DNA of 64,000 nucleotides from the NCBI RefSeq assembly GCF_023704175.1, contig NZ_CP084530.1:492501-556500 (forward strand), written 5' to 3'. Position numbers and translations under genes: made by a program. Below are positions 16,181 through 23,937 of this stretch, in pieces. How positions within the stretch are numbered: the first letter of the stretch is position 1; every line of letters begins with the position of its first letter. This DNA is from Paenibacillus sp. YPG26. Lineage in GTDB: Bacteria; Bacillota; Bacilli; Paenibacillales; Paenibacillaceae. The notes under the pieces were generated by a model. It had not been told where the DNA came from. It made no database searches and worked only from the letters and a program-made list of their open reading frames with translations.

Positions 16181-17509
16181 ATGGATCGTCACCGTACAAG
16201 GGCCACACTACTGTCGATACTTAGCTTGGGACTAGGACAAATATACAACCGCCAATATGTTAAAGGCGCCATTTTCTTGCTGGTTGAGGTTTTGGGCATT
16301 GCCTATTTCATTAATTATTTAAGCTTTGCATTCTGGGGAATTATCACTTTAGGTGAGACGCCCACGGGATTCGTGAAAGTTAAGTCTGCCTCTGGCATGA
16401 TGGTCTCCAAGCTGGTGCAGGGTGACCACTCGATTATCATTATGATTCAAAGCTTGATCACTTTGCTTTTCCTGGTTCTGTTCATCATAGCCTACATTAT
16501 GAATATCAAGGACGCCAACCGTATTGGCGGCTTGAGAGACTCTGGACATAAGCCGAATAATTTCAAACAATCGGTTCGATATATTCTGGATTATAAATTC
16601 GCACAGGTATTTCTGGTTCTGCCAGCTATGGGTATCCTGTTCTTCACCATTATGCCGATCATCTTCATGATCATGCTGGCATTCACCAACTACTCCGCAC
16701 CTGATCATATTCCGCCTGCCAAGCTCGTTAACTGGGTTGGGTTCGAGACGTTCACCAATTTGGTCGCACTGGGTACCTGGAGCCATACGTTCTATGGGGT
16801 ACTTACATGGACCATCATCTGGGCGATTCTCTCCACAGTTACAACTTATTTCGGTGGTATGCTGGTTGCTCTGCTGGTCAACCAACAGGGGATCAAGTTC
16901 AAGGGATTGTGGAGAACGATACTTATTATTCCATACGCGATTCCGCAGCTGATCTCCCTGCTTGTGATGAAGAACTTGTTCAATGGACAATTCGGTCCAA
17001 TCAACCAATACTTTGGTTATTTCGGACTAAGCGGTCTGCCTTGGCTGACCGATCCCTTCTGGGCGAAGGTTACAGTTATCGTAGTTAATATGTGGGTGGG
17101 TATTCCGGTATCCATGCTGCTCATTATGGGTGTGCTTACCACAATTCCGAAGGATATGTATGAAGCGGCTGAGGTGGACGGGGCAACAGGCTTCCAGAAA
17201 TTCAAGATCGTTACGCTGCCCATGATTCTCTTCACTACAGCGCCAACCTTGATCACCCAGTTCGCTGGAAATATCAACAACTTTAATGCGATCTTCCTTC
17301 TAACTGCGGGGAATCCGGTGAACGGGGACTACCAATACGCAGGTTCAACCGATTTGCTGGTAACCTGGCTGTATAAGCTCACCCTGGATCAGAACAAGAA
17401 CAACATGGCCTCTGCGGTCGGCATTATTATATTCGTGATTGTTGCTTCCTTCTCGATTTATAACTACCGCCGGACGAGATCGTTCAAAGAGGAGGATATG
17501 ATCCAATGA
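16181..17509 (+). CDS. mdxF: Maltodextrin ABC transporter permease
   Basis: MdxF is one of the two membrane subunits of the importer. The 442-residue protein has an extra N-terminal part (about 1-115) with 'LSLGLGQIYNRQYVKGAIF' and additional membrane segments, then the six-helix MalF-type core from about residue 140. The ATPase-docking EAA loop is 'EAAEVDGATGFQKFKIVTLP' near residues 327-346. The start ATG follows GGAGAGGAG. It overlaps mdxG by 4 bases. The long N-terminus is also known in B. subtilis MdxF. Confidence 0.92.
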   Translation: MDRHRTRATLLSILSLGLGQIYNRQYVKGAIFLLVEVLGIAYFINYLSFAFWGIITLGETPTGFVKVKSASGMMVSKLVQGDHSIIIMIQSLITLLFLVLFIIAYIMNIKDANRIGGLRDSGHKPNNFKQSVRYILDYKFAQVFLVLPAMGILFFTIMPIIFMIMLAFTNYSAPDHIPPAKLVNWVGFETFTNLVALGTWSHTFYGVLTWTIIWAILSTVTTYFGGMLVALLVNQQGIKFKGLWRTILIIPYAIPQLISLLVMKNLFNGQFGPINQYFGYFGLSGLPWLTDPFWAKVTVIVVNMWVGIPVSMLLIMGVLTTIPKDMYEAAEVDGATGFQKFKIVTLPMILFTTAPTLITQFAGNINNFNAIFLLTAGNPVNGDYQYAGSTDLLVTWLYKLTLDQNKNNMASAVGIIIFVIVASFSIYNYRRTRSFKEEDMIQ

Positions 17510-18351
17510 TCGGACGTAAACTTGCTAACAGGCTGCGTTTGACCGTCAGCTATATCATACTTGTCATACTTGCTGTGTGCGCGCTATATCCTGCTTTGTG
17601 GGTGGTACTGGCTTCCTTTAGACCTGGTAAATCGCTGTACAGTAAGACCTTTATTCCTGAGACCTTCACACTGGATCATTACAGAGAGTTATTCACGTCT
17701 AACACATTTATGTTCACTCAGTGGTACATGAATACACTGAAGATTGCTATATTCTCTATGATCTTCGGCGTAATTCTGACCCTGCTGACAAGCTATGCGG
17801 TATCCCGGTTCCGCTTCCGGGCACGGAAGACGGCCTTGTCTACAGTTCTTGTACTGGGCATGTTCCCGGGCTTCATGAGTATGATCGCGATATTCCTGCT
17901 GCTCAAAGAGCTCAACCTGTTGGATACGCACGCGGCACTGATTATCGTCTATGCCTGCGGAGCTCCGCTTCTGGGTACATTCATTGCCAAGGGCTTCTTC
18001 GATACGATTCCAAGATCGCTGGATGAAGCGGCCCGCATTGACGGTGCCAGCAACTTCATGATCTTCCGCAAGATTATCCTGCCGTTGTCGCGCCCTATGC
18101 TGACCTACATGGCACTGACTCAGTTTGTTGGACCATGGGTGGACTTCATCTTTGCAAGGCTAATTCTTCGGACCAAAGACAACTGGACGCTGGCTGTCGG
18201 ACTCTGGGATATTGTCAATACAAGCCAGAACAGTAACTTTACCCTGTTCGCTGCGGCGGCCGTATTTATCGCCATTCCAATTATTATCCTGTTTATCTTC
18301 CTGCAGCGCCTGCTTGTTGACGGACTTACCTCCGGGGCAAGTAAAGGTTAG
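17506..18351 (+). CDS. mdxG: Maltodextrin ABC transporter permease
   Basis: The second membrane subunit has 281 residues with six predicted membrane helices and the EAA loop 'EAARIDGASNFMIFRKIILP'. Its ATG overlaps the TGA of mdxF (ATGA), with an AGAGGAGG site inside mdxF. The C-terminus 'LLVDGLTSGASKG' is typical of MalG-type subunits. No ATPase gene follows; in Gram-positive relatives a shared MsmX-type ATPase serves such importers, so one encoded elsewhere is expected. A terminator follows 57 bases later. Confidence 0.92.
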   Translation: MIGRKLANRLRLTVSYIILVILAVCALYPALWVVLASFRPGKSLYSKTFIPETFTLDHYRELFTSNTFMFTQWYMNTLKIAIFSMIFGVILTLLTSYAVSRFRFRARKTALSTVLVLGMFPGFMSMIAIFLLLKELNLLDTHAALIIVYACGAPLLGTFIAKGFFDTIPRSLDEAARIDGASNFMIFRKIILPLSRPMLTYMALTQFVGPWVDFIFARLILRTKDNWTLAVGLWDIVNTSQNSNFTLFAAAAVFIAIPIIILFIFLQRLLVDGLTSGASKG

Positions 18352-18407
18352 TGCAGAAGAACGGCTGATTAGGTATAAGATTCATAGTTAGGAATTTCAA
18401 CAGAAGA

Positions 18408-18438
18408 AGCACAGTCTGTTCAGAGACTGTGCTTTTTG
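18408..18438 (+). terminator. Terminator of mdxEFG
   Basis: A 9-bp stem (agcacagtc/gactgtgct) with an 8-base loop is followed by TTTTTG. Confidence 0.85.
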
Positions 18439-18509
18439 TATAACCAAAATCTTACACACATTGTAAGATAGTATCTATTTTATAGAAAATTCAATAGGGT
18501 GGGATTATC

Positions 18510-20561
18510 TTGAAGTTAGGTCTTAAGTTGGATTTGCGGTCGGTGGGTACGAAGCTGTTTCTGGTGGTTTTTCTCGCTATTGTCGTGTTATCGGCCGGAT
18601 TAGGGCTCGTCTCTTATCAGGTGTCCAAGGGAATTATCCAGGAACAGGTGTCTTCAGCATCATCCGAAGCCGTTAAGCAGGCAGCGGATAAGCTTGACTT
18701 CCTATTCGGCCAGTACGAGTCTCAATCGCGTCAGCTGGCGGTAGACCCTATCCTCCGATCGGATCTGGAGACGGTTAATATGCCGGATCTTGGTACCGTG
18801 GAAAGGACACAGGCGGAAGACCGCATTAGGCGCAGACTGGATGCCTTAACCGGCTCTGATGATCGGCTGGTCAGCGTGAAGCTGATTGCGAGCGCCGAGG
18901 GCAGCACCTCTACTATTCAGTCGGGATCAACGGGAGTCAGAACCGATGAGGCTATCGAGGCCAGACTGAAGCAGATCAAGGAAGCTGATGGGGAGCCAGT
19001 GTGGATTCCGACCCTGAGCAAGGGCTTCTTCGGAAATATCAGTGTTCCCGAGTTCACCATGGGCAGACTGCTGAAGAATATGCAGCATCCCGAGGCTGAA
19101 TATATCCTGTTAATTGAGATCAAGGAGTCCTCGCTGGGCACCATCTTGTCTAACCTGAAGATCGGGAACTCCGGTGAAGTGAGACTCGTCACCGCAAGCA
19201 ATCAGATTGTGCATGCGAAGGACAGCAAGCTGCTGGAGAAGGAGTCTTTTATCAAAGTAAGTCCGGCTCAGCTTAAAGGGAAAGACCGCTCGTTCACGGC
19301 TGAGAATGAACAGAATGTGGAGAATCTAGTTGTCTTCCAGCCGCTTATGACCTCCGGATGGACACTTCTGGGATATGCCCCAACCAGTGACTTCCTAAGC
19401 GCGGCTGACCGCCTGCTCACGATTACCTTCACCGTAATAGTCGTGGCGATTATCCTCGCCCTGCTTATTGGATATTACATGATTCGGATGGTAGGGAAGC
19501 CGCTAAGCAAGCTGTCCAAGCTGATGGAAGAAGGGGAGCGCGGTAACCTTAAGGTACGTGCTGCATTCAAGAGCAATGATGAGATTGGACGTGTGGGACA
19601 AGCCTTTAACCAGATGATGACCCGCATCTCGGCTCTGGTGGAACAGACGAATTCGACCGCGCTTAAGGTGCTGGGTACAGCTGAAGAGCTGGCTGCAGCA
19701 TCGAAGAGCACCTCACAAGCTGCCGGCGAAATTGCCGCGGCAACCCACGAAATAGCCCAAGGTACTTCGAATCTGGCGATTGAAGCGGAGAAGGAAAGTC
19801 AGATAGCTGATGATATCGGTGCCAAGATGGACAAGGTGAACGCGGCCAATGTCTCAATGGGCGAGTCAGCCGACCGTGCGATTGCGGTTAGTGTTCAGGG
19901 AACGGAATATATGAAGGAGTTGGTTGATAAGACGGGGACTGCCTCCAAGATGACGGACCTGATTCAGGAGAATTCAGCCAAGCTGACGAGAAGCACCGCT
20001 TCGATTCAGAGTATTCTGGCTCCTATGGTTGAGATGACCAAGCAGACGAATATTCTGTCGCTGAATGCTTCTATTGAAGCCGCGAGAGCCGGGGCGGCGG
20101 GCCGGGGCTTCAGCATTATTGCCGATGAGATCCGCACCCTGGCTCAGCAGTCGAATGAGTCAATTCAATCTGTATCCAATATTACGAATCAGATTCAGCA
20201 GGATATTGAGCATACCGTCGAGGTGCTGAATAAGGTATCGCCGCTCTTCGATGAACAGCTGGAATCAGTAAGAGAAGCTTCTTCCTTCTTCACCAGCGTG
20301 CGGGAAGAGATGGAGCAGTTCTACAGCCATATTGAGAACTCCTCAGGGTCTGTGAAGGAACTGAGCGATTCCCAGTATATCCTGGGTGATTCCATCTCCA
20401 GTGTCAGCGCGGTAGTGGAAGAGACAAGTGCTTCAACTCAGCAGGTGGCTTCCATGTCATCGGAGCAGTTCAAGGTCAGCGAGCAGCTGGTCGCGCTCTC
20501 CGTGCAGCTGGAGCGTCTGGCAGAAGATCTGAAGAAATCCCTTACGGGATTTAATACTTAA
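18510..20561 (+). CDS. Methyl-accepting chemotaxis protein (Cache-type sensor, HAMP)
   Basis: This transmembrane chemoreceptor controls CheA and so the flagellar motor. The start is TTG at 18510 with GGGTGGGA upstream; no ATG fits. The 683 residues comprise a first membrane helix (about 15-37), an extracellular Cache-like domain (about 40-300), a second helix (about 305-328), a HAMP domain (about 325-380, 'GKPLSKLSKLMEEGERGNLKV') and a long signalling coiled coil. The hairpin tip is 'NILSLNASIEAARAGAAGRG' with 'FSIIADEIRTLA'. It follows the maltodextrin operon but has its own upstream region after a terminator, so a role in sensing maltodextrins is only suggested by position. Confidence 0.92.
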   Translation: MKLGLKLDLRSVGTKLFLVVFLAIVVLSAGLGLVSYQVSKGIIQEQVSSASSEAVKQAADKLDFLFGQYESQSRQLAVDPILRSDLETVNMPDLGTVERTQAEDRIRRRLDALTGSDDRLVSVKLIASAEGSTSTIQSGSTGVRTDEAIEARLKQIKEADGEPVWIPTLSKGFFGNISVPEFTMGRLLKNMQHPEAEYILLIEIKESSLGTILSNLKIGNSGEVRLVTASNQIVHAKDSKLLEKESFIKVSPAQLKGKDRSFTAENEQNVENLVVFQPLMTSGWTLLGYAPTSDFLSAADRLLTITFTVIVVAIILALLIGYYMIRMVGKPLSKLSKLMEEGERGNLKVRAAFKSNDEIGRVGQAFNQMMTRISALVEQTNSTALKVLGTAEELAAASKSTSQAAGEIAAATHEIAQGTSNLAIEAEKESQIADDIGAKMDKVNAANVSMGESADRAIAVSVQGTEYMKELVDKTGTASKMTDLIQENSAKLTRSTASIQSILAPMVEMTKQTNILSLNASIEAARAGAAGRGFSIIADEIRTLAQQSNESIQSVSNITNQIQQDIEHTVEVLNKVSPLFDEQLESVREASSFFTSVREEMEQFYSHIENSSGSVKELSDSQYILGDSISSVSAVVEETSASTQQVASMSSEQFKVSEQLVALSVQLERLAEDLKKSLTGFNT

Positions 20562-20606
20562 GATGCAGTACACCAAGCGTCGAGACGCACTTTAAGGGGT
20601 ATCCGA

Positions 20607-20636
20607 CCGACCTTTCTTTGGAAAGGTCGGTTTTTG
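20607..20636 (+). terminator. Terminator of the chemoreceptor gene
   Basis: The stem ccgacctttc/gaaaggtcgg with a short loop is followed by TTTTTG. Confidence 0.9.
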
Positions 20637-20668
20637 TCATATTTTGCCCAATAAATGGATACAAAGGA

Positions 20669-20696
20669 TTGCTGATAGGAAATGCGGTGCTATAAT
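20669..20696 (+). promoter_or_regulatory. Putative promoter of the minor pilin operon
   Basis: TTGCTG (20669-20674) and a perfect TATAAT (20691-20696) are 16 bases apart, about 70 bases before the GTG at 20767. Confidence 0.6.
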
Positions 20697-20766
20697 GGAA
20701 ATATGAGATATTCTAGGAGTTTTATAGTAAGTTATAGGACTTTAGGAGAAGGTGAGGAGGTAGGGC

Positions 20767-21315
20767 GTGAAGAAGCAGCTGGGAAGTAAGGATCAGGGAT
20801 TTTCACTAATTGAAGTGCTCGCTGCGATAACGATTCTGTCGGTTGTTGCATTGGTGCTGTCTTCTTATTTCACGAACTCTCTCTCTTATTCCAAGAAAAA
20901 TCAGAACAAGACAATCATGGTCAATCTGGCACGCAATGCCCTGTTCTATATGGAGAAGCAGAGCTTCAGCGGGTTGTCAGAATATTTTGCCAGAACAGAT
21001 ACGCTAAAATGCACGAAGAAAGCAGAAGATGCGGCTCAGGATTGCAGCGGGCCCGCTGATGGGCTGGGAACGAAGGAGGACATCGTCCGAGGTGTACTGA
21101 ACCCTACAGTAAACGGGATTTCTTACAACGTGTCGGTCCAGTATCAGAAGGATCTTCATGAGAACATGAAGCATTCTGCAGATGATGAGACGAAGAGGAG
21201 TTCCGCCAAGTACCTGCTGCCTGTCAAGGTGATTGTACAAGGCTTGGGTGACAATGGAAGCAGAGCGAACGAGACCGTCGTGGAGGGCTATATTACAGAT
21301 GAGACTATTCGTTAA
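20767..21315 (+). CDS. Minor prepilin, GspI/PilV-like
   Basis: The protein has 182 residues and a type III signal peptide 'KDQGFSLIEVLAAITILS': cleavage is expected after Gly11, leaving Phe12 as the first mature residue and Glu at mature position 5. The helical hydrophobic stretch to about residue 33 would pack in the pilus core. The start is GTG at 20767 with a GAGGAGG site. It is the first of three tightly packed minor pilin genes in the order I-J-K known from type II secretion and type IV pilus tip complexes. Two Cys near residues 80-93 ('LKCTKKAEDAAQDC') may form a disulfide. Confidence 0.85.
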   Translation: MKKQLGSKDQGFSLIEVLAAITILSVVALVLSSYFTNSLSYSKKNQNKTIMVNLARNALFYMEKQSFSGLSEYFARTDTLKCTKKAEDAAQDCSGPADGLGTKEDIVRGVLNPTVNGISYNVSVQYQKDLHENMKHSADDETKRSSAKYLLPVKVIVQGLGDNGSRANETVVEGYITDETIR

Positions 21316-21898
21316 GCGGCTGAAGAAGGATGAAGGGGTTACTTTAATCGAGCTTATTGCGGCATTGTCCCTGCTGGCACTCGTGCTTGGAATGATCTAT
21401 TCCGTAGCTGTCTTTGGATTCAAAAGCTATCACAAAATCAGTGTGGAGAATTCCCTGCGTGATGAAGCCGATATTCTGATGTCTTCGATTATTACGAATT
21501 TGTATATGTTCGCTCCTGATCGTGTGATTCGGGATGGAGCCGATGGAACGGGGATCCTTCTTCAGAAGGATTATGTTGACTCGGCCGGCAGTAATAAGGT
21601 GAAGGAACGGATAATCAGGATTCAAAGCCATGCATTGGTTATCAGAGATCTTACTGAGGCTGAGAGCACGGTATCTGCGGCAGAAGCCGGTAAGGTTGCT
21701 ATTCAGTCCCGCGTGGAAGTGGATCAAGCGGAGGTGCCTGCGGCAGACCGGCATAATTCAGTGATTACCCTGGATGACAGCACCTGTCGGCCGGAGCTTC
21801 CCTGTGAGAGCGGCTTGATTAATATTAAGCTTGTCCTCAGTCAGGAATATGGCGGGGAGACTTATAAGCTCACTCTTGAAAGTAAATTCGGGTTCTAG
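21299..21898 (+). CDS. Minor prepilin, GspJ/PilW-like
   Basis: The ATG at 21299 lies 9 bases after GGAGGG and overlaps the end of the previous gene by 17 bases; upstream in-frame starts have no site. The 199 residues begin 'MRLFVKRLKKDEGVTLIELIAALSLL' (shown here as 'KKDEGVTLIELIAAL'), with cleavage after Gly13 and Glu at mature position 5. The rest is a soluble pilin head with two Cys ('DSTCRPELPCESG') that may form a disulfide. It is the second gene of the minor pilin trio, and its product probably primes pilus assembly together with its neighbours. Confidence 0.82.
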   Translation: MRLFVKRLKKDEGVTLIELIAALSLLALVLGMIYSVAVFGFKSYHKISVENSLRDEADILMSSIITNLYMFAPDRVIRDGADGTGILLQKDYVDSAGSNKVKERIIRIQSHALVIRDLTEAESTVSAAEAGKVAIQSRVEVDQAEVPAADRHNSVITLDDSTCRPELPCESGLINIKLVLSQEYGGETYKLTLESKFGF

Positions 21899-21908
21899 GA
21901 GGCATGAG

Positions 21909-23696
21909 ATGAAGCGGGTGCAAGAGGAGCGCGGTTCCGCGCTGGTTATGGTTCTATTCGTTGTTCTGATACTCACGATTCTCGGGATGGGCGTATTAAG
22001 TGCTGCGCTGGGCGGCGCCCGCCGGACCGAAACCCGGGAGAGTGATGTTCAGAGTCTCCATTTGGCGCAGAAATCCATCGATGAAGCCATAGCTGCCCTG
22101 ACCACAGGATTGGAACAGTATGACGATATACGGCCTGAGAATCTGTTGACTACGATCAATGAGGTTCTCGGCAAGATCAAACCAGAGAATAAGTCGGTAA
22201 GCACCGGGCTGAATAGTAACGAGGTAGCCAGCGCTGGTGCTAGAATTCTGGGCATTAAATACTTGGGCAGCACAGGACACTTAGGCACCAACTACAACCT
22301 GCTTATTACCGTAGAGGCTCAGGTTAACGGGGTTACGCGGAAGATGGCACAGGAAGTGACGATTGATACCTACCCCGATTTCCTGAAATATGCCATGGGA
22401 TCGGAAAGTAATGTGATTCTTAACGGAGCTCCCTATATCCGCGGCAATATCTATGCGGGGGACAAGCTGATGCTGAGTAATGTGGCGGATTATATCTTTA
22501 GCGGGAATGAAGGGCACCAGCCTACGAACGATTACTCGGTAATCGATCCCCTGAACGGACAGAGCAGCGAGATTACGATTCAATCTGCGAACTCCTTGGT
22601 ATATCGGAGCGGCGGACATGAGGTACCTTATCGGGAACTCGATATCAATCATGCTGGTCTGGTTGGACAAGTGCTCGGTACGAATGTACGGCCGCAGGAT
22701 ATCAAGATCAAGGATCACAAGAAGTTTGTACAGATTAATGTAAATGAGTCGATTGTCGATAAGGTCGTGGAGGCGATTAAAGGCCCGGGCAATACAGACG
22801 AGCTTACTCGGCAAGATATCCGGCCTCAATTGTCGAGTACTTCGAGACCTGCGGATCTCATCAACCATCTGATCAGCCAGTATGCGGCCCGGTTCGAGGT
22901 GATGGAGACGCCGGTGGATGGGGTCGAACCGACTTATCCTAAAGATCCTTCTGATTCTGTAAGCATGGACGAATATGAGAAGGCATTGAAGGTCTATAAT
23001 GACCAGCATGAACAGTATGTAAAAACACTGAATGATCAGCGAAGAGAGATGAGCGGCATGACTGGATCCGCCATTTTCAAAGGCGGACTCAAGATTAATG
23101 GCGGTCTGTACAGCACCCTGACCTACACGCCGGAGGAGAAGAACTCCGGGAAATGGTTCATCGTCGACGGCGACCTGACTATAGACAACCCTCCCGGAAG
23201 CGAGGCCATAAATATCCGGGGGAATATGATTGTTACAGGTAATGTAGTCATTAACGGGAAGGTCAATATGGATGCTACAATGTTCGTGATGGGAAAGACG
23301 GTGGTTCAGGATGCCGCCATCAGCGGGTTAGATGGCAAAGAGCTGGTTCTAATCTCAAGGGGTGAAATTCTGGTGACGAGGTTCGATTCCTTCAAGAATG
23401 CGGCGCCGCAGACGCTGGATGCCTTCTTCTACACAGATTCTACAGCAGAGCTGTACGGAGTTGGATCGGCATTCTGGCTTAATGGCGGCTTCTTCGCCAA
23501 AGGAGATCTTACGGTTAACGCAGTAGTAGGGTCGGCGGTGGAGCGGAGTGACCACATTGAGTTCGATGAGCATGAAGCGGGCGGACTGAAGCGGTTCAAT
23601 GTAACTTATAATCCCAAGGTATTCGAGAATCAGAGTTCAAGCCTGCCGCGGGTTCGGAAGATCAATATCCGGCAGGGAGAGCTGAAGCTGCAGTAG
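21909..23696 (+). CDS. PilX/GspK-like pilus protein with a large beta-helical region
   Basis: The ATG at 21909 follows AGGAGG by 7 bases. The 595-residue protein begins 'MKRVQEERGSALVMVLFVV' with a GspK/PilX-like N-terminus: possible cleavage after Gly9, then a hydrophobic helix to about residue 32 without the usual Glu at mature position 5, as is normal for tip pilins of the K type. It is far larger than common PilX proteins (about 150-200). Residues about 375-560 hold repeated short strands such as 'SAIFKGGLKINGGLYS', 'GDLTIDNP', 'GNMIVTGNVVINGKVNMD' and 'GEILVTRFDSF', recalling bactofilin or polymer-forming beta-helix proteins. It ends the trio and probably sits at the pilus tip. The function of the helix part is unknown. 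Confidence 0.78.
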   Translation: MKRVQEERGSALVMVLFVVLILTILGMGVLSAALGGARRTETRESDVQSLHLAQKSIDEAIAALTTGLEQYDDIRPENLLTTINEVLGKIKPENKSVSTGLNSNEVASAGARILGIKYLGSTGHLGTNYNLLITVEAQVNGVTRKMAQEVTIDTYPDFLKYAMGSESNVILNGAPYIRGNIYAGDKLMLSNVADYIFSGNEGHQPTNDYSVIDPLNGQSSEITIQSANSLVYRSGGHEVPYRELDINHAGLVGQVLGTNVRPQDIKIKDHKKFVQINVNESIVDKVVEAIKGPGNTDELTRQDIRPQLSSTSRPADLINHLISQYAARFEVMETPVDGVEPTYPKDPSDSVSMDEYEKALKVYNDQHEQYVKTLNDQRREMSGMTGSAIFKGGLKINGGLYSTLTYTPEEKNSGKWFIVDGDLTIDNPPGSEAINIRGNMIVTGNVVINGKVNMDATMFVMGKTVVQDAAISGLDGKELVLISRGEILVTRFDSFKNAAPQTLDAFFYTDSTAELYGVGSAFWLNGGFFAKGDLTVNAVVGSAVERSDHIEFDEHEAGGLKRFNVTYNPKVFENQSSSLPRVRKINIRQGELKLQ

Positions 23697-23712
23697 CTAG
23701 AAAGGCTAGAAT

Positions 23713-23746
23713 AGCTGCAGGGCTTTAGTGTCTACTGCAGCTTTTA
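23713..23746 (+). terminator. Terminator of the minor pilin operon
   Basis: The 8-bp perfect stem agctgcag/ctgcagct is followed by TTTTAC. Confidence 0.65.
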
Positions 23747-23792
23747 CAAGTTGTGTTCCAGGGTATTTCGTAAAAGAGAGCAATCTCCGTGA

Positions 23793-23840
23793 ACAAAGAA
23801 CCCCCAAACCTGGTAGTTTCAAGGTTTGGGGGTTCTTTGT
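23793..23840. terminator. Long hairpin between convergent genes
   Basis: An 18-bp perfect stem (acaaagaacccccaaacc and its complement) encloses a 12-base loop. It lies between the minor pilin operon and the convergent gene ending at 23938. The T-rich part lies inside the stem, and it probably acts for both strands. Confidence 0.75.
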
Positions 23841-23937
23841 GTTCGAGTCCGATATGTGGATGATAGTAGGTTGATTGAGTCTGAATCTTGATAATTGGAT
23901 GCTAGGTAAGTTAAGTGAGTCTGAGAGTTAAGAAAGG

